A stretch of 9,220 bases of DNA from Rhodopirellula sp. (GTDB lineage: Bacteria; Planctomycetota; Planctomycetia; Pirellulales; Pirellulaceae), in the NCBI GenBank assembly GCA_002712845.1, contig PAUV01000092.1, forward strand, positions 24,795 to 34,014, written 5' to 3'. Under the pieces are notes generated by a model. The model saw nothing but the letters and a program-made list of their open reading frames with translations, made no database searches and was not told the origin of the DNA. The position numbers were made by a program, and so were the translations under genes. This document shows, one piece after another, positions 1-7,295 of the stretch. Every line of letters starts with the position of its first letter. The first letter of the stretch is position 1.

Positions 1-2
1 CA

Positions 3-1148
3 TTCGCTGAGCAGTTGAGTTTCGAAAAGGTCGTGATCGATCCGAATCTAGGCAAGGTCTGCTACGCAGTCACAGCTGCAGATGTTGATGGTGACAAGCG
101 CTTGGATGTTGTCGCTATTAGCGAACGAGAAGCGATGTGGTATCGGAATCCTGACTGGAAAAAACACGTCATGATCAGTGATGCTGTTACAAAAGATCAT
201 GTCTGCATCACTGCTGGTGACATCGACAAAGATGGGAAAGTCGACTTCGCGATGGGGGCAGGATGGCCAAAGAGTGGTGGAGAGATTTTCTGGATCAACC
301 GAGGCAAATCTCTGCAGGAACCTTGGACGGTTCATCCCATTGGTGCCGAAGCTTGGACACACCGGATGCGATTCGCTGATGTTTTGGGAACAGGACGTGA
401 TCAAATTGTTGTCACCCCGCTTAACGGTGATGCCAATAGCGGTATTCGCCTACTGGCCTATCCAATTCCTGATCAACCAGCCACAGGAAATTGGACACCA
501 AAAATCATGGCTCGTTCTCTCAATCGTGCTCACAATCATTGGCACATCAACAGCACCAAACCGGACCAATCCAAGGACACCATCGTGGCCAGTCAGGAAG
601 GCTTAAGCTTAATACAGCGTGCGGCGGATGGCAGTTTCTCAGTGACGGGACTCTCCAAGGGTGCCACCAGCGAACAACCAACGCAACAAGGAGCAGGGGA
701 AGTAAAAAAAGGCACATTTGGGCAACGAGTCATGCTCGCTACCATCGAGCCAATGCATGGGAACCAAGTGGTCGTATACCTAGGCAAAGCACTGAATAGC
801 CAGATGCAACGAATAGTCTTGGATGATTCGTTCGCACAGGGACACGCCATCTGGTGTGCAGATTTAGATGGCGATGGAAAGGACGAAGTTGTTGCAGCTC
901 ACCGACAACCAAAAGCTGATGGCACTTCACCCGGGATCTATTTGTATCACGCAACAGATATTAGCGGAGAACGTTGGGAGCGCACTCAACTAGACGCCCC
1001 CATGGCATGCGAAGACCTTTGGTGCGACGACTTCAACGGCGATGGCAACGTAGATATTCTAGCGGGAGGTCGCGGCACACATGACGTGAATCTCTACCTC
1101 AATCAGACTCCGCGTGAACCTGAGACCAGCCTTCCACCCCGCAATTAA
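3..1148 (+). CDS. FG-GAP/VCBS repeat beta-propeller protein, 5'-truncated by window
   Basis: This is the C-terminal part of a repeat protein predicted to fold as a beta-propeller. Five calcium-loop-like FG-GAP/VCBS motifs are visible: DVDGDKRLD (from base 81), DIDKDGKVD (from 219), a degenerate DVLGTGRD (from 378), DLDGDGKDE (from 861) and DFNGDGNVD (from 1029). Their spacing suits successive propeller blades, with weaker blades between 450 and 800. The frame stays open to the left edge (codons for F-A-E-Q precede the TTG at base 15), so I treat the gene as continuing upstream and the TTG as internal. A signal peptide would lie outside the window. Family members are usually exported and bind proteins or carbohydrates; no catalytic motif is seen here. 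The protein ends in a proline-rich tail (EPETSLPPRN). The partner or substrate cannot be told. Confidence 0.85.
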   Translation, partial: FAEQLSFEKVVIDPNLGKVCYAVTAADVDGDKRLDVVAISEREAMWYRNPDWKKHVMISDAVTKDHVCITAGDIDKDGKVDFAMGAGWPKSGGEIFWINRGKSLQEPWTVHPIGAEAWTHRMRFADVLGTGRDQIVVTPLNGDANSGIRLLAYPIPDQPATGNWTPKIMARSLNRAHNHWHINSTKPDQSKDTIVASQEGLSLIQRAADGSFSVTGLSKGATSEQPTQQGAGEVKKGTFGQRVMLATIEPMHGNQVVVYLGKALNSQMQRIVLDDSFAQGHAIWCADLDGDGKDEVVAAHRQPKADGTSPGIYLYHATDISGERWERTQLDAPMACEDLWCDDFNGDGNVDILAGGRGTHDVNLYLNQTPREPETSLPPRN

Positions 1149-1200
1149 CCCCAACAAATCACGACAACTTACCAAGTCACGGAAAACTGCAGTCCCTCAT

Positions 1201-1436
1201 CTGCAAGCAACCCTTGAGAAAATCTCTTCAAGGCGTGAGGACAAGCTCATGAAACTGCAGTCACTGGCCTGACTCTCAAATCAATTGCTGGAGAGCTGGG
1301 GATTTCTGTACAAACAGCTTCCAAACATCGACTCCGGCTATTTAAGAAACTTGATATCCAGAACGAAGTTGAGCTCGTCAAGTTAATGATGCCGATTGAC
1401 CCAAGACTTCCACTGAATGGTTACAGTGCTGCCTGA
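1201..1436 (+). pseudogene. Remnant of a LuxR/FixJ-type HTH response-regulator C-terminus, frameshifted
   Basis: Two plus-strand reading frames together spell a LuxR/GerE-type DNA-binding domain. Bases 1201-1265 read LQATLEKISSRREDKLMKLQ and then S, where family members have the Leu-Thr-Pro-Arg-Glu helix. That frame stops at TGA 1270-1272. From base 1266, one base earlier in phase, the text continues GLTLKSIAGELGISVQTASK, then HRLRLFKKLDIQNEVELVKL, and ends at TGA 1434-1436. The second part has the classic K-x-IA-x-ELGIS-V-x-T recognition helix-turn-helix and the KL-x-(V/I)-x-N-x-x-EL-V ending. Restoring one base near 1265 gives a domain that aligns without gaps. No receiver domain can lie upstream, because the preceding gene ends at 1148. 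I infer a decayed fragment of a FixJ-like two-component regulator. A sequencing error could explain the frameshift but not the missing N-terminus. Confidence 0.62.
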
Positions 1437-1453
1437 ACCGGTCCCCCGCGATT

Positions 1454-2365
1454 CTACATGCGGCCTAAGATGTCACTGACTTCAGCCCGCTGTGGCGGCA
1501 TGAAGTGATTGAAAGGCTCCGCCATGTGGTCACTGCAAATGCCATTGATTGATAGGGCGCACTTAGTTGCCTTGATGAATCGACTGGCGTATTTACCAAC
1601 GCTATAGATTTGCTGCAGCCGATTGACGCGTTGAGTCAGAACTTCGATCTGCTGATGGTTCTGTGCCATGGCCGCTTCGTACAAATCGACGAACAGTTGC
1701 GGATAAATGTTCGCGCCACCATTGACCCCCCCATCACCGCCCATCGCAATGGCTTCGGCGGTCAAATGCTCTGGTCCAATGAACATTGACCAATCAGGTC
1801 GAATCGTTTTCAAACTCAGCATCTGCTGAAAGTATTTCATATCGCCACTACTGTCTTTGACACCAATAATCTGTTGGTGCTGCGCCAACGTTCGAAGCGT
1901 GTCGATTTCAAACCAAACCTTCGTCAAGCTGGGCATGTTGTACAGCATCAAGGGAAGCGGCACCTCTTCCACGATATCAGCGATGTATTTAATCAACTCC
2001 GTCTGACCCGCAGGAAAATAGTAGGGCGTCGAGAGGACAACTGCATCAGCTCCCGAGTCTTTGGCAAACTCTGCAAGCCTCAGGGACTCTACCAATGACG
2101 TATCAGTGACACCTACGAACACAGGAACCCGACGGGCTACAGTCTCGCTGACGAGCTGAATGAATTCACGGCGCAAGTGATAGCTGAGGCTTGGCGCCTC
2201 ACCGGTCGTACCCAGAATGAAGACTCCATGGACGCCTCCTTGGATCACATGCTCAAGCAATTTTTGCGTCCCGGCGTGATCAAGCTTGTCACGATCCGCC
2301 AAGGGTGTCACCAAAGGCGGCACAATTCCTCGATACCGCGGTTTGGTTGTTTCAAGAGTGGCCAT
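1454..2365 (-). CDS. Dihydrodipicolinate synthase / N-acetylneuraminate lyase family protein
   Basis: This 303-residue TIM-barrel class I aldolase-family protein has the family's usual length of about 290-310. Visible landmarks are the pyruvate-carboxylate loop GTTGEAPS (52-59), the catalytic tyrosine in LYNMPS (Tyr142), the Schiff-base lysine in GVKDSSGD (Lys170) and the glycine-rich [15 protein letters not shown] (209-223). These predict reversible aldol addition or cleavage using a keto-acid Schiff base in the cytoplasm. True DapA has an arginine shortly after the YN-x-PS motif that holds the aspartate semialdehyde carboxylate; here the text is YNMPSLTKV, with Leu147. This argues against lysine-biosynthetic DapA and for another keto-acid lyase or synthase of the family; the substrate is unknown. 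The ATG at 2365 lies 6 bases after the stop of the upstream ATP-grasp gene, so the two are probably co-transcribed. Confidence 0.92.
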   Translation of the reverse strand: MATLETTKPRYRGIVPPLVTPLADRDKLDHAGTQKLLEHVIQGGVHGVFILGTTGEAPSLSYHLRREFIQLVSETVARRVPVFVGVTDTSLVESLRLAEFAKDSGADAVVLSTPYYFPAGQTELIKYIADIVEEVPLPLMLYNMPSLTKVWFEIDTLRTLAQHQQIIGVKDSSGDMKYFQQMLSLKTIRPDWSMFIGPEHLTAEAIAMGGDGGVNGGANIYPQLFVDLYEAAMAQNHQQIEVLTQRVNRLQQIYSVGKYASRFIKATKCALSINGICSDHMAEPFNHFMPPQRAEVSDILGRM

Positions 2366-2371
2366 ACTTTG

Positions 2372-3400
2372 TTAAACCGTCATCCAAGCAGCTTTGTAGT
2401 TCAAACCAAGATTGAGAATTCGCTGCAGTAGCGCTTCGTAGGAGATCCCTACCGACTCCGCCGATTCCGCGAGATCTTCACCAAACTCGATATTTGGATT
2501 TGCATTTGCTTCAATGACATAGATTTCTCCCTTCTCTGTCATCCGCAAATCCATGCGTCCATATCCGCTCATGCTGAGTGCTCTGTAAACCCTTTTGCAG
2601 AGTTTTGAGATGCGTTCTTGTGTCGCATCATCCAGATCCTTTGCAGCGTGCGTCGTGATCTGGTGCTTTTCCTGATACTTCCGATCCCATTTGACTCGAC
2701 TGGTAGCGATGCGAGCGAGATCGTCGGGCATGCTACCAAAGCTCATCTCCCAAGCAGGGAAAGTCCGCAGTCGAGTATTACCCAACACACCAACGTACAG
2801 TTCCCGTCCTTCGATGTACTGCTCCGCTATCGCATCATCATTCGTTTTCTCATGAATGAACTTGACCCGCTCGGCCAAAGCTTCATCGGTATGCACGATT
2901 GATGCCTGTGCTATTCCATAGGAAGCATCTTCAACAGTTGATTTAACAAACAGCGGAAACGACAATTTTTTTGGCCGATGAACCGTCCGCCCAACCGGAA
3001 ATACGGTGAACCTTGGAGTGGGAATTCGATGGTAAGTCAGTACCTTCTTTGACAGAGCCTTATCTTTGGTCAACAGTAATCCCCGAGGATTACAGCCTGT
3101 GTAAGGTTGCTGCATTAGTTCCAAGTAACTGATCACTGCAAAGTCATAAGTCACAACGCCATGAAATTCCTCGAGCATCATGAATGTGATATTGGGTTGA
3201 AAATCTCGCAACGCCTCTCGAATCGGCGCCAGATCATCGTAGACCCCCAAAGGCAACACTTGATGTCCCAAGCGACGCAGAGTTTCACAAACATCGAACT
3301 CTGCTTTCCACGGGTCCATCTCAGCTTCTGAAACCCCATCGAGACTTTGAGGCGGCACATGGCCATCACGCACAAGCACCAGAACACGCAATTTGCTCAT
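2372..3400 (-). CDS. ATP-grasp ligase, D-alanine-D-alanine-ligase-like
   Basis: This 342-residue protein has the order of a Ddl-type ATP-grasp enzyme. A Rossmann-like pre-ATP-grasp domain covers about 1-100 (MSKLRVLVLVRDGH). It is followed by YTGCNPRGLLLTKDKALSKK (100-119), the nucleotide-contacting PLFVKS with a small-residue loop (149-165), EQYIEGREL (193-201), and the Mg-ATP-binding GRMDLR (281-286) and EANANPNIEF (297-306). The family activates a carboxylate as acyl phosphate and joins it to an amine. The canonical Ddl ending LEVNTxPG is replaced by EANANPN, and the gene does not sit in a cell-wall cluster. I therefore call an amide or peptide ligase of unknown substrate rather than Ddl. 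It lies between a zinc metallopeptidase gene (123 bases upstream) and a DHDPS-family gene (6 bases downstream). No clear Shine-Dalgarno sequence precedes the ATG at 3400. Confidence 0.9.
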   Translation of the reverse strand: MSKLRVLVLVRDGHVPPQSLDGVSEAEMDPWKAEFDVCETLRRLGHQVLPLGVYDDLAPIREALRDFQPNITFMMLEEFHGVVTYDFAVISYLELMQQPYTGCNPRGLLLTKDKALSKKVLTYHRIPTPRFTVFPVGRTVHRPKKLSFPLFVKSTVEDASYGIAQASIVHTDEALAERVKFIHEKTNDDAIAEQYIEGRELYVGVLGNTRLRTFPAWEMSFGSMPDDLARIATSRVKWDRKYQEKHQITTHAAKDLDDATQERISKLCKRVYRALSMSGYGRMDLRMTEKGEIYVIEANANPNIEFGEDLAESAESVGISYEALLQRILNLGLNYKAAWMTV

Positions 3401-3421
3401 CGCTTGGCTCGGGGTTGGTGG

Positions 3422-3517
3422 CTATTGATTAGTTTCGTTGCAGCAGAACATGACAAAACCAAGTCCAGCCATAATCCCGGTGGACAACATTCCAACTGAT
3501 ATTCGTGACCAGAGCAA
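3422..3517 (-). CDS. Possible tiny membrane-peptide ORF between metallopeptidase and ATP-grasp genes
   Basis: After the metallopeptidase TAA (3524-3526) the same reading frame stays open through two sense codons, then TTG at 3517 and ATG at 3490, to TAG at 3422-3424. From the TTG it would encode 31 residues, from the ATG 22. The core GMLSTGIMAGLGFVMFCC is strongly hydrophobic, long enough for one membrane span, and is followed by the polar tail NETNQ. This could be a very small membrane protein, a rare readthrough anchor for the peptidase, or chance. There is no recognisable ribosome binding site and no family match that I know. It is listed because it fills the only sizeable gap in this gene group. 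Confidence 0.2.
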   Translation of the reverse strand: MLWSRISVGMLSTGIMAGLGFVMFCCNETNQ

Positions 3518-3523
3518 AAGATA

Positions 3524-4546
3524 TTAAATGGCAAAGCGATGCCTTCCCTCATGTATGAAGCTCGTCGTCCGCACGGCAACCAGAATCATCGCATCACGCT
3601 TTGCATCCTCAGCAGATGCTCCCAAACGCAACTTGAGCTCACGACATCGCTGAATCATTTCCTGCACCACTTGATCAATCGTGTACGTGTACTCTCCAGT
3701 CCAGCGTGCAACCGCGCGGCGTAGTTCACCACGAACGCGCACCAAAAAGGCTGCGGCCGTTGGATTTCGCCGATGTGCTGGATCGCTCGAAAAGAGTTTT
3801 CGCAAATCGTTGTCATAGATACTTGGGAAATCGAATCCGTATCGCTCTCGTTTGCGTTCGTAATGTGAACGAAGAGTTTTTCGGATTCTTGAAATCGGTT
3901 CCGCTTTGGCCCTTGATTTCACATGAGCGCTTTTTCCATTAATCGACTTCATCAGATCATTGACCATATTCAGCTTATTGATCGCCGGCCAGTTTCGATA
4001 GCGAGTTCGCCATCGTGATCCCGGACGAAGCCAAACAGCGAAGGTCTCTGCAAAATCTTCCAGTGGATGTGCCTGAGCGTACCACATCTCGAGGTGCTGC
4101 ACGAAGTTTCGACTGGAAGGCTTCGGGCGATAACAATCTGGGTAAGGCTGAGAAGGTTTTCCAAATGCTTTCCGGTAGCGGACACGCCGTCGAAGACGAT
4201 AGGCTGTGTCAATCGCGTGACCTGCCTCGTGCCTCAGGATTTTCATGCACCAGGCTTTGGTGCCACCCTCAACTTCAAGCAACTGCTTTCGCTCCAGACG
4301 CATCAATCTTGGGTGAGCCAAATAGAAGGGAATCGCGATCCCTGGAATACCATCTGGTGAGAACCATTCGTCACTCAACCAACAATGCGGTGAGAACTTG
4401 AGTCCGCGATGTGCCAATTCGTGGTTAAGCTGTTGGATCCGATCTTCCAGAGGAGTTCCGCGGATTGTGAGCTTCAAATCACAGATCCGCGCATCGAGCA
4501 ACTCCTCGTCCGTCATCGAGTCCAGATCTGGCTTTTTCGTCGACAT
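3524..4546 (-). CDS. Putative zinc-binding metallopeptidase (HEXXH)
   Basis: This 340-residue protein has the zinc-peptidase signature RHEAGHAID: HEAGH at residues 106-110 gives two histidine ligands and the catalytic glutamate. The downstream segment HPLEDFAETFAVWL (160-173) probably supplies the third ligand, an acidic residue of the ExxxE type as in gluzincin-like enzymes; the exact residue is inference. No signal peptide is seen: the N-terminus (MSTKKPDLDSMTDEELLDAR) is polar, so the protein is probably cytoplasmic. The C-terminal third (about 210-340) is rich in Arg and Lys and looks helical, of unknown role. It resembles the family called putative zinc-binding metallopeptidase in planctomycete genomes. 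It leads the minus-strand group with the ATP-grasp gene and is divergent from the MnmE-like gene. A role in trimming or releasing the ligase product is plausible but not shown. Confidence 0.85.
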   Translation of the reverse strand: MSTKKPDLDSMTDEELLDARICDLKLTIRGTPLEDRIQQLNHELAHRGLKFSPHCWLSDEWFSPDGIPGIAIPFYLAHPRLMRLERKQLLEVEGGTKAWCMKILRHEAGHAIDTAYRLRRRVRYRKAFGKPSQPYPDCYRPKPSSRNFVQHLEMWYAQAHPLEDFAETFAVWLRPGSRWRTRYRNWPAINKLNMVNDLMKSINGKSAHVKSRAKAEPISRIRKTLRSHYERKRERYGFDFPSIYDNDLRKLFSSDPAHRRNPTAAAFLVRVRGELRRAVARWTGEYTYTIDQVVQEMIQRCRELKLRLGASAEDAKRDAMILVAVRTTSFIHEGRHRFAI

Positions 4547-4619
4547 GTTGCGATTGAAAAACTAAAAACTTGGGAATTACAGCCGAAGCGATCGCGACAG
4601 TTTATTCAACAAACGACCA
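4547..4619. promoter_or_regulatory. Divergent intergenic region, likely holding back-to-back promoters
   Basis: These 73 bases separate the start codons of two divergent gene groups, so promoters for both are expected here or just inside the genes. On the plus strand, TTGAAA (4554-4559) with a poor ATTACA-like partner at 4576-4581 is the best sigma70-like candidate, and it is weak. The 8-base palindrome GCGATCGC lies at 4588-4595, roughly central, overlapped by TCGCGA at 4592-4597. It could be a regulator site or simply a common octamer. No Shine-Dalgarno sequence precedes either start. The assignment rests mainly on gene arrangement. Confidence 0.35.
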
Positions 4620-5888
4620 ATGTCTTCATACAAAAACCACGAACTGGGTAAAAGCATTTCATCAAAGATAGAGAATCCCCACAGTGATGCACGTATGCCT
4701 GTGGCCTCATTCACAAGATTGACAGGCTCGGGCAGGAGCGCTATCGCTGTGCTGATGCTGCAGGGAGAGGGTGCTGAGCCAATCATTCAACGCTGTTTTA
4801 AGCCCGCAAATCACGTCCCATTCAAGGAAGGCCAGATCCGTTACGGACTCTGGATCGGGACTGAACCAGAGGCCACCGGAGACTCCGAAACACAAGCTCA
4901 ATCCACCGAGCAACCTGCTGAATCCGTGGTAATCACCCCCCTGCCAGACCAAACGTTCGAAATTCACTGCCATGGTGGGCCCGCTGCCGTCGCTCGAATT
5001 GAAGCCGATCTGCGGGCGTGTCGTGCAACGTCTGCCTCAGCTGCCAGTGGCTCGAAGCCTTCGGAACACTCGTTGCTAATCCGCGAGGCCGAAACGGTTC
5101 TCATGAAATGCAACACTCCCAGAACCGCCGGAATTGCCATGGATCAGGTCCGGGGTGCTTTGCTTGATTGGGCCAAGAAGTGGCGAACATCAGTGACCCC
5201 GGCCACCATCCCAGAATTCCGGGCTGAGCTGGAGCCCCTGCTGAGCACTGCAGCCACCACCGTGAGATTGGCTGAGCCATTTCGTGTGGTTCTGACTGGT
5301 CCACCCAATGTAGGCAAAAGCAGCCTCCTGAACGCCTTAGTTGGATTTGACCGCAGTATCACGCTCGACATGGCTGGAACCACCCGGGATGTCCTGCATG
5401 CCAACACGGTCATCGCTGGGCTACCCATCCAATTCAGTGACACCGCCGGAATCCGTGACCACGCAGCGGTAGAAACAATCGAACGAGAAGGTATACGACA
5501 AGCCCAGCTTGCGGCTGGCAATGCCGACCTATTGCTGCTGGTTTGCGAACCACTACCCGAGGGTGGCTTCAGTAAAATAGCATTGCCATCACCTGAAATA
5601 CGACAACTTCGTGTGCTAAACAAGATCGACCAGCAGCTCCAGTTCCGCCAACTCCCAGATCATCTGGACGACCGATTTGATGTTGGCACAAATGCTTTGA
5701 CTGGTGAAGGCTTGGCGGAATTGATGGTTACAATTGGCACACGGCTGGGAAAAAACCTGCCTGATGCCGGTACACCTGCACTGCTCAACGAGCGGCAATG
5801 GAAAATCATGAACCAAAGCTCACTCGCGGATTCTCCAGAACAGATATCCGAGCTTCTGGGGCACTTGATAGGTCACAACCATGGGTAA
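4620..5888 (+). CDS. MnmE/TrmE-like GTPase lacking the C-terminal cysteine motif
   Basis: This 422-residue TrmE-family GTPase has a recognisable MnmE N-terminal domain: FTRLTGSGRSAIAVLMLQG at 31-49 and FEIHCHGGPAAVARIE at 113-128. A G domain follows, with G1 GPPNVGKSS (227-235), G2 in GTTRDV (253-258), G3 DTAG (274-277), G4 NKID (334-337) and G5-like NALTGEG (358-364). Authentic MnmE (about 450 residues, with MnmG makes the tRNA wobble cmnm5U modification) ends in an FCIGK-type motif with an essential cysteine. This protein ends ELLGHLIGHNHG, without it, and its helical domain is shortened, lacking the conserved GEFT-type stretch. It is therefore a diverged paralogue or altered-function homologue. 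The family alignment begins near residue 30, so the ATG at 4695 (MPVASFTRLTG) is a good alternative start. The stop lies 6 bases before the next gene, in the same frame. Confidence 0.88.
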   Translation: MSSYKNHELGKSISSKIENPHSDARMPVASFTRLTGSGRSAIAVLMLQGEGAEPIIQRCFKPANHVPFKEGQIRYGLWIGTEPEATGDSETQAQSTEQPAESVVITPLPDQTFEIHCHGGPAAVARIEADLRACRATSASAASGSKPSEHSLLIREAETVLMKCNTPRTAGIAMDQVRGALLDWAKKWRTSVTPATIPEFRAELEPLLSTAATTVRLAEPFRVVLTGPPNVGKSSLLNALVGFDRSITLDMAGTTRDVLHANTVIAGLPIQFSDTAGIRDHAAVETIEREGIRQAQLAAGNADLLLLVCEPLPEGGFSKIALPSPEIRQLRVLNKIDQQLQFRQLPDHLDDRFDVGTNALTGEGLAELMVTIGTRLGKNLPDAGTPALLNERQWKIMNQSSLADSPEQISELLGHLIGHNHG

Positions 5889-5894
5889 AACAAC

Positions 5895-7295
5895 ATGATT
5901 CGAACACTCCTACTATCAGTAACTTTTCTGGGATTCATTTTCATGCCGCTTCTTAAAAGTTCCGGAGACGAGAAACCGAGTTGGGCAATTGTGATCCATG
6001 GTGGTGCTGGCAGTGACCCACAGAAATGGAATGACGCCAAAACCAAAATTCGGGAGGCGGGACTTAACCGTGCTCTAACAGCCGGTCGCGACGCTTTGGC
6101 CAATGGCAGTAATGCACTGGATACAGTGGAACTGGTGATTCGTATTCTTGAAGATGATGCGGCTTTCAATGCAGGGCGAGGTGCCGTCCTTACCAAGGAA
6201 GGTAACGTCGAATTAGATGCATCGATCATGGATGGAAAAACACGTGCCTGCGGTGCTGTCGCAGGAGTGACGGCCACACGAAACCCCATCAATCTGGCTC
6301 GACTGGTGATGACTGAAACACCACACGTGCTGCTCGCTGGAAAAGGTGCGAATCAATTTGCCGAACAACAGAAAGTACCGCTCGTCGCACCTGATTACTT
6401 TCTGAGTAAAGCGAGATTCCCTGAAACTGAACCACACTTTGGAACTGTTGGATGTGCCGTTCTGGATTCTGATGGAAATCTTGCAGCAGGAACAAGCACT
6501 GGAGGTACTTCGAAAAAGCTACCTGGCAGAGTGGGAGACTCGCCAATTGTCGGAGCTGGAACGTATGCCGCCAATGATACGTGCGCTGTATCTGGCACGG
6601 GCGTTGGTGAAGAGTACATCCGCAACTCGGTTGCCTATGACGTCGCCGCGCGAATGCGTTATGCCGACGAAAGCATCGAAGATGCGGTCACCACCATCAT
6701 GCGGGAAACCTTGCAGGCTGGCGTGGGTGGAATCATCGCGCTTTCCAAGGATGGGAAAATCGTCATGCAACACAACACCCCCGGGATGAGCTGCGGAGCC
6801 GCTGATAGCTCAGGAAGATTTGAAACTCACTTGATACTCAAGGACGGTGGTTCCCCACCGCCCAATGGACCCACAGCCGCTAAAAATCCATCTACAACGC
6901 AGACTGAAATCACGCAATTACTTCTGCAACAAGTCAAAGACTGGAATCAAGGTGACATCGATGAATTCATGAAGCCCTACTGGAATAGTGACCAGTTGAC
7001 TTTTTCATCGGGTGGAAAAGTCACACGCGGGTATGCAAGAACCCTGCAAGGCTACAAAGAGCGATACCCCGATGCCAAAACCATGGGAACGTTGGACTTC
7101 GAAAAGCTTGAGTTTCAAGCACTAGGCAAGGACGCCATGCAGGTGCTCGGCACATGGAAACTTGCGAGGGACAGCCAACCCATGGAAGGGCGATTTACCT
7201 TGGTGCTTCGCCAATTTCCCGACGGTTGGAAAATCATCCATGACCACACCTCAAAAACACCGGATAAAAAACCTGAAGATGCGGTGCAGCAGTGA
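5895..7295 (+). CDS. Secreted isoaspartyl peptidase/L-asparaginase fused to an NTF2-like domain
   Basis: This 466-residue protein begins with a signal peptide (MIRTLLLSVTFLGFIFMPLL), so the enzyme should act outside the cytoplasm. Residues 30-315 form a plant-type Ntn-hydrolase asparaginase/isoaspartyl peptidase. The precursor is expected to cleave itself before Thr184 in FGTVGCAV, freeing the nucleophile. TSTGG (200-204), GRVGDSP (211-217, Arg212 and Asp215) and SGTGVGEEYIR (233-243) fit the family's substrate-binding positions, at spacings matching human ASRGL1 as I recall it. Known family members hydrolyse isoaspartyl dipeptides and asparagine. After a Pro-rich linker (about 318-335) comes a roughly 115-residue DUF4440/SnoaL-like NTF2-fold module (336-452), ending FPDGWKIIHDHTS. 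This added domain is unusual for the family; its role is unknown. The gene starts 6 bases after the GTPase gene and overlaps the next by 4 bases, implying one transcript. Confidence 0.94.
   Translation: MIRTLLLSVTFLGFIFMPLLKSSGDEKPSWAIVIHGGAGSDPQKWNDAKTKIREAGLNRALTAGRDALANGSNALDTVELVIRILEDDAAFNAGRGAVLTKEGNVELDASIMDGKTRACGAVAGVTATRNPINLARLVMTETPHVLLAGKGANQFAEQQKVPLVAPDYFLSKARFPETEPHFGTVGCAVLDSDGNLAAGTSTGGTSKKLPGRVGDSPIVGAGTYAANDTCAVSGTGVGEEYIRNSVAYDVAARMRYADESIEDAVTTIMRETLQAGVGGIIALSKDGKIVMQHNTPGMSCGAADSSGRFETHLILKDGGSPPPNGPTAAKNPSTTQTEITQLLLQQVKDWNQGDIDEFMKPYWNSDQLTFSSGGKVTRGYARTLQGYKERYPDAKTMGTLDFEKLEFQALGKDAMQVLGTWKLARDSQPMEGRFTLVLRQFPDGWKIIHDHTSKTPDKKPEDAVQQ

Noticed and set aside
48..404. 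Minus-strand ORF of 118 codons opposite the FG-GAP gene
   Set aside because: It lies entirely inside the FG-GAP gene, whose repeats are unmistakable, and its translation shows no domain.
1210..1232. Hairpin-like inverted repeat CCTTGA...TCAAGG as a terminator for the FG-GAP gene
   Set aside because: The stem is only about six base pairs, no T-run follows on either side, and it lies within the HTH relic.
2372..3400. Annotation as D-alanine-D-alanine ligase (Ddl) for cell-wall synthesis
   Set aside because: The fold matches, but the final metal-binding motif differs from LEVNTxPG and the neighbours are not mur/fts genes.
4015..4401. Plus-strand ORFs of 97-128 codons opposite the metallopeptidase
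   Set aside because: They overlap the HEAGH and EDFAETF region on the other strand and read as low-similarity shadow sequence.
5144..5623. Minus-strand ORF of 159 codons opposite the GTPase
   Set aside because: It is the complement of the G1-G3 region of the GTPase gene and has no recognisable motif of its own.
4620..5888. Annotation as functional tRNA modification GTPase MnmE
   Set aside because: The C-terminal cysteine motif and part of the helical domain are missing, so the catalytic role cannot be assumed.
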